Below the pieces are notes generated by a model. The model did not search any database and was not told the DNA's origin. It saw nothing but the letters and a program-made list of their open reading frames with translations. Of a DNA stretch of 27,677 nt, positions 1-7,556 are shown in pieces (position 1 is the stretch's first letter; each line of letters begins with the position of its first letter). Source of the DNA: JBBQYA01 sp038209155 (GTDB taxonomy: Bacteria > Bacteroidota > Bacteroidia > Sphingobacteriales > Sphingobacteriaceae); NCBI GenBank assembly GCA_038209155.1, contig JBBQYA010000033.1, forward strand, positions 1 through 27,677. Direction: 5' to 3'. Position numbers and translations under genes: made by a program.

Positions 1-204
1 GAAATACAAGGAACACAACAAAGCGGCGTTTTAGGATTAAAATTAGCAGATATAGTTAAAGATCAATTGCTTTTGCAAGAAGCACGCAGCACAGCAATAG
101 AAATTTTAACAGCAGATCCATTTTTGAATCAAACTCAACATCTAGGATTATTAAATGCATTAGAAATGAATAAGCAAAATAAAGAATGGGGAAAGATAAG
201 TTGA
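1..204 (+). CDS. recG: ATP-dependent DNA helicase RecG, C-terminal fragment
   Basis: The window opens inside a coding frame (frame 1, 67 codons) that ends with TGA at 202-204. The visible peptide starts EIQGTQQSG, then LKLADIVKD, then QEARSTAIEIL and ADPFLNQ. This matches the last part of RecG, where a GxxxGTxQSG motif at the end of the helicase domain is followed by a short C-terminal helical wedge containing an A-R-x-x-A helix and a DPxL motif. RecG is a superfamily 2 helicase that unwinds branched DNA and reverses stalled replication forks. Only about a tenth of the protein is present, so the Walker motifs cannot be checked. The next gene starts 44 bp downstream on the same strand, so read-through into it is possible. 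No terminator hairpin is visible in the gap. The identification is fairly confident despite the short length. Confidence 0.82.
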   Translation, partial: EIQGTQQSGVLGLKLADIVKDQLLLQEARSTAIEILTADPFLNQTQHLGLLNALEMNKQNKEWGKIS

Positions 205-248
205 TTAACAATGTGCATTTTTGTAAATATTTATTATTTACTTTTTAA

Positions 249-1271
249 ATGAATAACAATTTCACCGATTGGCTTAATCTTATTTCTAAACTTACTTGGA
301 GAAGAAGTTGGAATTTTGCGCTCGTTTTTTCGAGTTATTTAATTAGTAGTTATACCAAGAAAAAAACTCACTGGGGCAATCCAATCAGTATTTCAATCGA
401 ACCAACCACCAGTTGCAATCTCCGATGTCCGGAATGTCCGAGTGGTTTACGCTCCTTTAGCAGACCAACAGGAATGCTAAAGTCAGATTTTTTCAGATCC
501 ACCATAGATCAAATTAGTAAAGATTTGCATTATCTAATATTTTATTTTCAAGGTGAACCTTATTTAAATCCCGATTTTTTAGATATGGTTTCTTATGCTT
601 CAGAAAAAGGAGTTTACACGGCTACTTCTACCAATGCTCATTATTTAAATGATAAAAATGCAGAACGAACCGTAAAAAGTGGCTTGGATAGAATCATTAT
701 TTCTATAGACGGAACCACCCAAGAAACGTACGAGCAATATAGAATTGGAGGAAATTTAGAAAAAGTTTTAGAAGGCACTAAAAACATTGTGAAATGGAAA
801 AAAGCATTAAAAAGTAAAACTCCGCATGTGATCTTTCAATTTTTAGTGGTAAAACCTAATGAACATCAAATTGAAGAAGTAAAAAAATTAGCGAAAGAAA
901 TTGGAGTGGATGAAGTTGGTTTGAAAACTGCACAAATTTATGATTATCAAAATGGCTCATCGTTAATTCCTGTAAATGACCATTTTTCGAGATATAAAAA
1001 AAACAGCGACGGAACTTATTCTATCAAAAATAAATTATTGAGCCATTGCTGGAAAATGTGGCAAGGTTGTGTCATAACTTGGGATGGTTTAGTGGTTCCT
1101 TGTTGTTTTGACAAAGATGCGGAATATAGAATGGGAGATTTGAAAAATGAAAAATTTGAAGACCTTTGGAATTCGGAGAAATATAAACGTTTTAGAAATT
1201 CAGTTATATCCTCCAGAGGTGAAATAGAAATGTGCAAGAATTGTACAGAGGGTACTTTGGTTTGGGGATAA
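249..1271 (+). CDS. Radical SAM/SPASM domain enzyme
   Basis: This 340-residue protein has the radical SAM cluster motif CxxxCxxC at C56, C60 and C63 (TTSCNLRCPEC). The three cysteines hold a [4Fe-4S] cluster that cleaves S-adenosylmethionine. The C-terminal third carries a SPASM-type cysteine set, C267, C274, C285/C286, C329 and C332, in the order expected for an auxiliary Fe-S cluster, with the usual GDLKNEKFEDLWNSEKY segment between them. SPASM enzymes are best known for modifying peptides or proteins, but many are uncharacterised. The first 44 residues before the core are rich in Trp, Phe and Ser and look partly hydrophobic. The ATG at 249 is the first start after the recG stop. An MFS exporter starts 15 bp downstream and is probably co-transcribed. 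No precursor peptide gene is visible in the 44 bp upstream, so the substrate is unknown. The family call is firm; the function is open. Confidence 0.9.
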   Translation: MNNNFTDWLNLISKLTWRRSWNFALVFSSYLISSYTKKKTHWGNPISISIEPTTSCNLRCPECPSGLRSFSRPTGMLKSDFFRSTIDQISKDLHYLIFYFQGEPYLNPDFLDMVSYASEKGVYTATSTNAHYLNDKNAERTVKSGLDRIIISIDGTTQETYEQYRIGGNLEKVLEGTKNIVKWKKALKSKTPHVIFQFLVVKPNEHQIEEVKKLAKEIGVDEVGLKTAQIYDYQNGSSLIPVNDHFSRYKKNSDGTYSIKNKLLSHCWKMWQGCVITWDGLVVPCCFDKDAEYRMGDLKNEKFEDLWNSEKYKRFRNSVISSRGEIEMCKNCTEGTLVWG

Positions 1272-1286
1272 TTAATAAAATAAAAA

Positions 1287-2552
1287 ATGGGAAAAGGGGC
1301 GAGAGATAATAAACATGATCCTTATCAAGCATTAAAATTTCGTGGATTTAGGAACTTTCTTACCATGAGAGTTTTTGTTACTGTAGCCGTACAAATTCAA
1401 GCTGTTATTCTAGGTTGGCATATTTACACGTTAACAAAAGATCCACTTTCACTTGGCTTTATAGGCTTAGCAGAAGCTATTCCGGCATTATCTGTTGCAT
1501 TAATTGCTGGATATATTGCAGATCATTATAATCGAAAGTGGCTATTAAGAATTTCCGTTTTAGTTATGCTTGTTTGTTCATTAATTTTATTAATAGTCAC
1601 TTACCCGCCTATAGCAGAGACTCTATCTCTAAAACAATCCTTATTCATTTTCTATACGACCATAATTTTAATTGGTTTTGCCAGAGGGTTTTATTCACCA
1701 GCAGCTTTTTCTTTAATTTCACAATTAGTACCCCGCTCTGCATTTGCCAATAGTTCTACTTGGAATAGTTCTTTTTGGCAAGCATCTGCAATAGCCGGTC
1801 CAGCTATAGGTGGTTTATTGTATGGCTTTTATGGAATCACTGTTTGTTTTGGTTTAATTGCATTATTGCATGCTGGCGGAGTGGTACTAATAAGTTTTAT
1901 CTATTTGCTAGAAAAACAAACTATACCCGAAAAAGCAGAAAACATTATTGAGAGTTTACTTCAAGGAATTCGATTTGTATTTTCTACTAAAATGCTTTTA
2001 GGAGCATTAACTTTAGATTTATTTTCTGTTTTCTTTGGTGGGGCTGTTGCTTTATTGCCTGTTTTTGCTAATGATATTCTAAATACTGGTCCTCAGGGTT
2101 TAGGCCTTTTACGTGCTGCACCATCCGTTGGAGCAGTTCTCTCCATGTTGTTTTTTGCTTATAATACTCCCATGAACAAGCCTTGGCGAAATTTATTAAT
2201 AGGGGTCACTGGTTTTGGGATTAGCATTATTTTATTTGGGCTTTCCAAAAACTTTTATTTATCTCTCTTTTTCTTATTTCTAAGTGGTGGATTTGATAGT
2301 GTAAGCGTCATTATCCGTTCTACTATTCTGCAATTATTAACTCCTGATGATATGCGCGGTAGAGTTTCAGCTGTGAATACCATGTTTATTGGTTCAAGTA
2401 ATGAAATTGGTGCTTTTGAATCAGGCTTAGCTGCAAAAATGTTGGGTGTAATTCCATCTGTAATTTTTGGTGGTAGCATGACCTTAATGATTGCAGGCAT
2501 CACTTGGGTGAAAACGAAAGATTTATTAAAGGTTCGGTTTTCGGGGAAATAG
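1287..2552 (+). CDS. MFS transporter, EntS/MFS_3-like exporter
   Basis: This 421-residue protein is strongly hydrophobic throughout, with about a dozen potential membrane helices. It carries the major facilitator loop 2-3 signature at residues 75-84 (GYIADHYNRK, motif A: GxxxDRxGRR-like). Overall it resembles the MFS_3 branch that includes the enterobactin exporter EntS: a short cytoplasmic N terminus ending FRNFLTMR, and a C-terminal half with the typical segments DDMRGRVSAVNTMF and GASE-like SNEIGAFESG. Members are proton-driven drug or metabolite exporters in the inner membrane; the substrate cannot be read from sequence. The gene starts 15 bp after the radical SAM gene, which suggests a shared transcript and possibly a shared purpose, such as export of a modified product. 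That link is inference. The start at 1287 follows directly on the upstream stop, and no other ATG fits better. Confidence 0.88.
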   Translation: MGKGARDNKHDPYQALKFRGFRNFLTMRVFVTVAVQIQAVILGWHIYTLTKDPLSLGFIGLAEAIPALSVALIAGYIADHYNRKWLLRISVLVMLVCSLILLIVTYPPIAETLSLKQSLFIFYTTIILIGFARGFYSPAAFSLISQLVPRSAFANSSTWNSSFWQASAIAGPAIGGLLYGFYGITVCFGLIALLHAGGVVLISFIYLLEKQTIPEKAENIIESLLQGIRFVFSTKMLLGALTLDLFSVFFGGAVALLPVFANDILNTGPQGLGLLRAAPSVGAVLSMLFFAYNTPMNKPWRNLLIGVTGFGISIILFGLSKNFYLSLFFLFLSGGFDSVSVIIRSTILQLLTPDDMRGRVSAVNTMFIGSSNEIGAFESGLAAKMLGVIPSVIFGGSMTLMIAGITWVKTKDLLKVRFSGK

Positions 2553-2661
2553 AGCAAAAAAAAATATCATTTGCTTCTTAAATCTTTTTGATAAAAGTTC
2601 AATACAAATCCTAAAATTCAATCAATCTTTATTATCATTCGCTTTTCTCATAAAACTATTC
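2553..2661. other. AT-rich intergenic leader without recognisable gene
   Basis: Between the MFS stop and the metH promoter lie about 109 bp of AT-rich DNA. I see no open frame of useful length, no strong hairpin with a T run for terminating the upstream transcript, and no clear -33 box (TTTG) at the expected distance ahead of the TAnnTTTG element that follows. Read-through from the MFS gene therefore cannot be excluded. Confidence 0.5.
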
Positions 2662-2669
2662 TACTTTTG
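2662..2669 (+). promoter_or_regulatory. Bacteroidota-type -7 promoter box ahead of the SAM riboswitch
   Basis: TACTTTTG is an exact match to the Bacteroidota -7 consensus TAnnTTTG. Transcription from such a box starts a few bases downstream, which here falls at about 2674, precisely at the first paired base of riboswitch helix P1. This positional agreement is the main support. A clear -33 TTTG box is not seen at the usual 19-21 bp spacing, so the promoter may be weak or rely on another element. Confidence 0.65.
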
Positions 2670-2673
2670 ATCT

Positions 2674-2776
2674 GCTTATAGAGAAAGACGGAGGGATTAG
2701 ACCCACTGATGTCTTAGCAACCTGTGCTAACAAGGTGCTACATTCTATTCCAAATTTATTTTGGAAAAAGATAAGT
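2674..2776 (+). promoter_or_regulatory. SAM-I (S-box) riboswitch controlling metH-metF
   Basis: The segment carries the conserved S-box core in order. P1 5' strand CTTAT (2675-2679) is followed by AGAGAAAGACGGAGGGA, ACCC, CTGATG (kink-turn region), GCAACC (2717-2722), GGTGCTA (2734-2740) and a P4 hairpin of TTCCAAA (2748-2754) with TTTGGAA (2760-2766). The closing P1 3' strand is GATAAG (2770-2775). ACCT/AGGT around 2720-2736 forms part of P3. The class binds S-adenosylmethionine and lowers expression of methionine and SAM synthesis genes when SAM is plentiful. Its place 64 bases before metH fits perfectly. The expression platform is less clear: a 5-bp hairpin (2782-2795) followed by T5, and an alternative partner for P1 at 2801-2807, lie downstream. 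Confidence 0.9.
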
Positions 2777-2781
2777 GAAGA

Positions 2782-2807
2782 TGACTCAACAGTCAATTTT
2801 TATAAGC
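2782..2807 (+). promoter_or_regulatory. Putative expression platform of the SAM riboswitch
   Basis: Downstream of the aptamer, TGACT (2782-2786) and AGTCA (2791-2795) form a 5-bp hairpin with loop CAAC. It is followed by A and five T (2797-2801), resembling a weak intrinsic terminator. Immediately after, TATAAGC (2801-2807) is a perfect 7-base complement of GCTTATA (2674-2680), the 5' strand of P1. The 5' strand could therefore pair either with the aptamer's own P1 partner or with this downstream copy. The pairings are read directly; their regulatory meaning is inference. Confidence 0.4.
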
Positions 2808-2839
2808 AACAAATTTTTAGCATATAAAATAGATTGTAG

Positions 2840-5800
2840 ATGGATATTTCAGAAATTTTAAAAGAAAGAATATTGGTTTTGGATGGTGCAATGGGCACTA
2901 TGATTCAACAATATAATTTGGAAGAAGCAGATTTTAGAGGAGAGCGTTTCGCAAATATTAAAGAAGATGTACGTGGTAATAACGATTTATTAAATCTTAC
3001 TAGACCCGATATAATTCTAGCAATTCATAAAGAATATTTGGAAGCTGGTGCGGATATTTTAGAAACTAATACTTTCAGTTCCAATTCTATTTCCATGGCA
3101 GATTACAATATGCAGGACCTTGCTTATGAGCTAAATCTGGAAGCTGCAAAGCTGGCTAGAATAGCTTGTGATGAGTATACTGCAAAGAATCCAGCCAAAC
3201 CACGTTTTGTAGCAGGTGCTATAGGACCCACTAATCGTACACTTTCTCTTTCTCCAGATGTAAACGACCCCGGTTTTAGAGCCATTTCTTTTGATGAATT
3301 ATCCGATGCTTATTTTGAACAAATAAATGGTTTAGTAGATGGAGGATCTGATTTATTATTAGTTGAAACTATTTTTGATACGCTAAATTGCAAAGCTGCA
3401 TTATATGCTATTGAAAAATACGCTGAATTGACTGGCAGAAAATTACCTGTTATGGTTTCTGGAACTATAACTGATGCAAGTGGCAGAACCTTGTCAGGGC
3501 AAACTACTGAGGCTTTTTTGAATTCTGTTTCTCACATAAATTTATTAAGTGTTGGATTAAATTGTGCTTTGGGTGCTCACGAAATGAGACCTTATATTCA
3601 GGAATTATCCGAAAAATCAGCATCCTTAATTAGCGCATATCCAAATGCTGGTTTGCCCAATGAGTTTGGAGAATATGATGAAAGCCCTGATCAAATGGGG
3701 ATACATATTCATGATTTTTTAGAAAGTGGCTATTTAAATATTGTTGGAGGTTGTTGTGGAACTACCCCAGCGCACATCCGCAAAATTGCTGAATTAGCAA
3801 GTAAAACAAAACCTCGGCAAGCACCAGAAATTAAACCTTTCACACGTCTTAGTGGATTAGAGCCTGTCACACTTACACCAGAAACTAATTTTATAAATAT
3901 TGGTGAAAGAACGAATATTACAGGTTCTCCGAAATTTTCTAAACTAATTTTAGCTGGCGATTATGAAGCTGCATTAGCTATTGCCAAACAACAAGTAGAT
4001 GGCGGTGCACAAATTATAGACGTGAACATGGACGAGGGAATGCTAGATTCCGAAGCAGCTATGGTTAAGTTTTTGAATTTAATGCAATCTGAGCCAGACA
4101 TCGCAAAACTGCCTGTTATGATTGATTCTTCTAAATGGTCGGTTATTCATGCTGGATTAAAATGTGTGCAAGGCAAAGCCATAGTAAATTCTATCAGTTT
4201 AAAAGAAGGAGAAGAAAAATTTTTAGAGCAAGCCAAAGAAATTAAAAAATTCGGAGCCGCCGTAGTTGTAATGGCTTTTGACGAAACAGGTCAAGCAGAT
4301 ACTTTTCAGAAAAAAATTGATATCTGCAGGAGATCGTATGATTTATTAGTTAATAAAGTTGATTTTCAAGCACAGGACATCATTTTTGATCCAAATATTC
4401 TTACCGTAGCTACTGGATTAGAAGAACATAATAATTATGCAGTTGATTTTATAAATGCTACCAAATGGATAAAAGAAAATCTTCCTTTGGCTAAAGTAAG
4501 TGGTGGTGTAAGTAATATTTCTTTTTCTTTCAGAGGAAACAACCATGTGAGAGAAGCCATGCATTCGGCGTTTTTGTATCATGCCATACGTGCAGGATTG
4601 GATATGGGAATCGTGAATGCAGGAATGCTAGAAGTGTATGCAGAAATTCCAAAAGACTTATTAGAACTAGTGGAAGATGTTTTATTAAACAGAAGGGAAG
4701 ATTCAACAGAAAGATTAGTAAACTTCGCAGAAACCATTAAATCAAAAGGAAAAGAAATAATAAAAGATGAAGCATGGAGAACAGGAACAGTTCAAGATCG
4801 ACTTTCCCATTCTTTAATTAAAGGCATAACAGAATATTTGGATAATGATGTTGAAGAAGCAAGATTACAATACAAAAGACCAATTGAGGTAATAGAAGGG
4901 CCATTGATGGATGGAATGAATGTGGTCGGTGACTTATTTGGAGAAGGAAAAATGTTTCTTCCGCAAGTAGTAAAAAGTGCAAGAGTAATGAAAAAAGCTG
5001 TGGCGAATTTACTACCTTTTATATTATTAGAAAAAGAAACTAATCCATCTGCTTCTGCTTCCAATTTCTCTGGAAAAATTCTTATGGCAACAGTAAAAGG
5101 CGATGTTCATGATATTGGAAAAAATATCGTAGGAGTTGTTTTAGCTTGTAATAATTTTGAAGTAATAGACATGGGTGTAATGGTGCCCGCCAATAAAATA
5201 ATAGCAAAGGCTAAAGAGATAAATGCTGACATCATTGGTCTAAGTGGCCTAATTACACCTTCTTTGGACGAAATGGCAAATTTTGCAAAAGAAATGGAAC
5301 GCGAGAATTTGACCATCCCAATTATGATAGGTGGAGCCACTACTTCTCGAATTCATACAGCAGTGAAAATAGATCCGCATTATTCTGGAACGGTAATACA
5401 TGTAAATGATGCTTCCAGAAGTGTGACAGTTGCAACCAATATATTAAATAAGGAAAACTCATTTAATTATAAAAAGAATTTAAAAACCGAGTACGAGAAT
5501 TTACGTGTAGCACATTTTGGAAAAAAATCACAAAAAGTTTTTTTAACAATAAAAGAAGCTAGAAACAAGAAATTTAATTTAGCTGTTGAGGATATTAATT
5601 TCACAAAGCCCATATTTATTGGAAATAAAACATTTGAAAACTTTGATTTAAAAGAATTAGTTCCTTACATAGATTGGACACCTTTTTTCCATACTTGGGA
5701 ATTAAGAGGAAGTTTTCCGAGAATATTTGAAGATCAATATGTAGGAATTGAAGCAAAGAAACTATACGATGATGCCCGTTTATTGCTAAAAAAAGTAATA

Positions 5801-6520
5801 GATGAAAAATTATTGGTTGCAAAAGCAGTAATTGGCTTTTATCCTGCAAATAGCGTAGATGATGACATAGTTTTATATACTGATGAAACTAGAAAAATAG
5901 AAAAGGAAATCATCCATACTTTACGCCAACAAAGCGAAAAGGCTGATGGAACACCTTATTACGCACTTTCAGATTTCATTGCGGAAAAAGAAACAGGAAA
6001 AGAAGATTATTTTGGAGGTTTTGCAGTAAGCACTGGTTTCGGAACAGAAGAGTTGGCAAAAGAATATGAATTGGATAATGATGATTATAATAGTATCATG
6101 ATCAAAGCAATTTCAGACAGATTAGCCGAAGCTTTTGCAGAAAAAATGCATGAATTGGTGCGCAAAAAATATTGGGCTTACAATAAAAATGAAACCTTAA
6201 CGAGTGAAGAACTAATTAATGAAAAATATATTGGAATAAGACCAGCCCCGGGTTATCCAGCTTGCCCAGACCATACCGAAAAGGAGACATTGTTTAGATT
6301 ACTAGAAGTAGAAAAAAACACTGGAATTAAATTAACAGATAATTTCGCCATGTTTCCAGCCTCTTCTGTAAGTGGTTTTTACATGGCAAATAAAGGTGCA
6401 AAATACTTTGGCTTAGGAAAAATAGAAAAAGATCAAGTTATAGAATACGCGAAAAGAAAAAGAATGAGCCTAGAAGAAGTTGAAAAATGGTTAGCTCCAA
6501 ACTTATCTTATGAAATTTAA
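2840..6520 (+). CDS. metH: Cobalamin-dependent methionine synthase
   Basis: MetH transfers the methyl group of 5-methyl-tetrahydrofolate to homocysteine through methylcobalamin, giving methionine and THF. At 1226 residues it is full length (E. coli MetH is about 1227). The homocysteine domain begins with ILVLDGAMGTMIQ and has the zinc cysteines C242 (GLNC) plus C305 and C306 (GGCCGTT). The pterin-binding domain follows, with NIGERTNITGSPKF and later MIDSSKW. Then come the cobalamin cap and the cobalamin domain, with DVHDIGKN at 755-762 and the cobalt ligand H757. The C-terminal activation domain has RPAPGYPACPDH starting at R1134, which binds SAM for reductive reactivation. No key residue is missing. 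Expression is probably limited by the SAM-I riboswitch just upstream, and metF follows 59 bp downstream. The ATG at 2840 matches the family N terminus. Confidence 0.98.
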   Translation: MDISEILKERILVLDGAMGTMIQQYNLEEADFRGERFANIKEDVRGNNDLLNLTRPDIILAIHKEYLEAGADILETNTFSSNSISMADYNMQDLAYELNLEAAKLARIACDEYTAKNPAKPRFVAGAIGPTNRTLSLSPDVNDPGFRAISFDELSDAYFEQINGLVDGGSDLLLVETIFDTLNCKAALYAIEKYAELTGRKLPVMVSGTITDASGRTLSGQTTEAFLNSVSHINLLSVGLNCALGAHEMRPYIQELSEKSASLISAYPNAGLPNEFGEYDESPDQMGIHIHDFLESGYLNIVGGCCGTTPAHIRKIAELASKTKPRQAPEIKPFTRLSGLEPVTLTPETNFINIGERTNITGSPKFSKLILAGDYEAALAIAKQQVDGGAQIIDVNMDEGMLDSEAAMVKFLNLMQSEPDIAKLPVMIDSSKWSVIHAGLKCVQGKAIVNSISLKEGEEKFLEQAKEIKKFGAAVVVMAFDETGQADTFQKKIDICRRSYDLLVNKVDFQAQDIIFDPNILTVATGLEEHNNYAVDFINATKWIKENLPLAKVSGGVSNISFSFRGNNHVREAMHSAFLYHAIRAGLDMGIVNAGMLEVYAEIPKDLLELVEDVLLNRREDSTERLVNFAETIKSKGKEIIKDEAWRTGTVQDRLSHSLIKGITEYLDNDVEEARLQYKRPIEVIEGPLMDGMNVVGDLFGEGKMFLPQVVKSARVMKKAVANLLPFILLEKETNPSASASNFSGKILMATVKGDVHDIGKNIVGVVLACNNFEVIDMGVMVPANKIIAKAKEINADIIGLSGLITPSLDEMANFAKEMERENLTIPIMIGGATTSRIHTAVKIDPHYSGTVIHVNDASRSVTVATNILNKENSFNYKKNLKTEYENLRVAHFGKKSQKVFLTIKEARNKKFNLAVEDINFTKPIFIGNKTFENFDLKELVPYIDWTPFFHTWELRGSFPRIFEDQYVGIEAKKLYDDARLLLKKVIDEKLLVAKAVIGFYPANSVDDDIVLYTDETRKIEKEIIHTLRQQSEKADGTPYYALSDFIAEKETGKEDYFGGFAVSTGFGTEELAKEYELDNDDYNSIMIKAISDRLAEAFAEKMHELVRKKYWAYNKNETLTSEELINEKYIGIRPAPGYPACPDHTEKETLFRLLEVEKNTGIKLTDNFAMFPASSVSGFYMANKGAKYFGLGKIEKDQVIEYAKRKRMSLEEVEKWLAPNLSYEI

Positions 6521-6551
6521 ATCTATCCAATTAAATTAAAAAAAAATAATC

Positions 6552-6566
6552 CCTAAAACATTTAGG
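6552..6566 (+). other. Small perfect hairpin between metH and metF
   Basis: CCTAAA (6552-6557) and TTTAGG (6561-6566) form a 6-bp stem with the 3-base loop ACA, 13 bases before the metF ATG. No T run follows, so it is not a standard terminator. It could stabilise an mRNA end or affect metF translation, but chance pairing in AT-rich DNA is also possible. Confidence 0.35.
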
Positions 6567-6579
6567 AAAAAGAAAAACA

Positions 6580-7533
6580 ATGAAAATAATTGATCATATA
6601 AAAAACGCTAAAAGTACCCTGTTTTCATTTGAATTGCTTCCTCCCTTAAAAGGTCAAAGCATTCAATCAATTTTTGATGCAATAGATCCCTTGATGGAGT
6701 TTAATCCACCATTTATAGATGTGACATATCATCGTGAGGAATATGTTTATAAAAAAAGAGAAAATGGTTTATTAGAAAAGTTATCTTATAGAAAAAGACC
6801 TGGAACTGTTGGAATTTGTGCAGCTATTATGAATAAATATAAAGTAGATGCAGTTCCTCACATTATCTGTGGTGGTTTTTCTAGAGAAGAGACAGAAAAT
6901 GCTTTAATTGATTTAAATTTTTTGGGAATAGACAATGTACTTGTTTTGCGAGGTGATGCTATAAAAACAGATGGAGTATTCATTCCTGAAAAAGATGGAC
7001 ATAATTATGCCTCAGATTTATTAGATCAAGTGGTGAATATGAACAAAGGAATTTACATGGATGATGAATTACATGATACAATTAAAACAGATTTTTGTAT
7101 TGGAGTTTCGGGTTATCCAGAAAAACATTTTGAAGCACCTAATTTAAAAACAGATTTAAAATACCTGAAAATGAAAGTGGATGCGGGTGCAGAATTTATT
7201 GTAACTCAAATGTTTTTTGACAATTCTAAATATTTTGAATTTGTAAAAGTTTGTAGAGAAAATGGTATTAATGTTCCTATTATTCCAGGTTTAAAACCCA
7301 TCACAAATTCTAAACAATTAAGTGTACTGCCAAAAATTTTTCATATAGACTTGCCAGATGATTTGTGCGATGCAATTTTGGAATGTAAAAATGAAAAAGA
7401 AGTAAAACAAGTAGGTATAGAAGCAATGATTGCCCAAAGTAAAGAATTAATAAAATTTGGTGTTCCTTGTTTACACTATTACACTATGGGTATTGCAGAA
7501 CCAACTAGGCAGATTGCCAGTGAAGTTTTTTAG
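6580..7533 (+). CDS. metF: Methylenetetrahydrofolate reductase, MetF type
   Basis: MetF is a cytosolic flavoprotein that reduces 5,10-methylene-THF to 5-methyl-THF, the methyl donor used by MetH encoded just upstream. The 317-residue TIM-barrel protein has the family N-terminal motif FSFELLPP, with E18 at the position of the catalytic glutamate (E28 of E. coli). It also has the flavin-contacting segment ending LRGD (124-126), the GVSGYPEKH segment at 175-183 and TQMFFD at 209-214, followed by PIIPGLKPIT. Length and motif order are normal for a bacterial MTHFR without the eukaryotic regulatory domain. It lies 59 bp after metH on the same strand and is presumably under the same SAM riboswitch. 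The ATG at 6580 gives the expected N terminus. Confidence 0.96.
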   Translation: MKIIDHIKNAKSTLFSFELLPPLKGQSIQSIFDAIDPLMEFNPPFIDVTYHREEYVYKKRENGLLEKLSYRKRPGTVGICAAIMNKYKVDAVPHIICGGFSREETENALIDLNFLGIDNVLVLRGDAIKTDGVFIPEKDGHNYASDLLDQVVNMNKGIYMDDELHDTIKTDFCIGVSGYPEKHFEAPNLKTDLKYLKMKVDAGAEFIVTQMFFDNSKYFEFVKVCRENGINVPIIPGLKPITNSKQLSVLPKIFHIDLPDDLCDAILECKNEKEVKQVGIEAMIAQSKELIKFGVPCLHYYTMGIAEPTRQIASEVF

Positions 7534-7550
7534 ATTTGTAAATCTAAAAA
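7527..7550 (+). other. Symmetric hairpin between metF and rsgA
   Basis: TTTTTAGATT (7527-7536) pairs perfectly with AATCTAAAAA (7541-7550) around the loop TGTA, a 10-bp stem that includes the metF stop codon and ends 6 bases before the TTG start of rsgA. The A/T ends of the stem give a terminator-like look in both directions, but GC content is low and no further T run follows. It could attenuate transcription into rsgA or hinder its start. Confidence 0.4.
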
Positions 7551-7556
7551 TCAAGT

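Noticed and set aside
205..248. RiPP precursor peptide gene upstream of the radical SAM enzyme
   Set aside because: The 44-bp gap holds no start codon followed by a useful open frame, so a RiPP cluster cannot be claimed from this window.
4792..5849. Several open frames of 77-90 codons antisense to metH
   Set aside because: They lie wholly inside the strongly conserved metH coding region, have no recognisable motif and are low in complexity, so they are shadows of metH.
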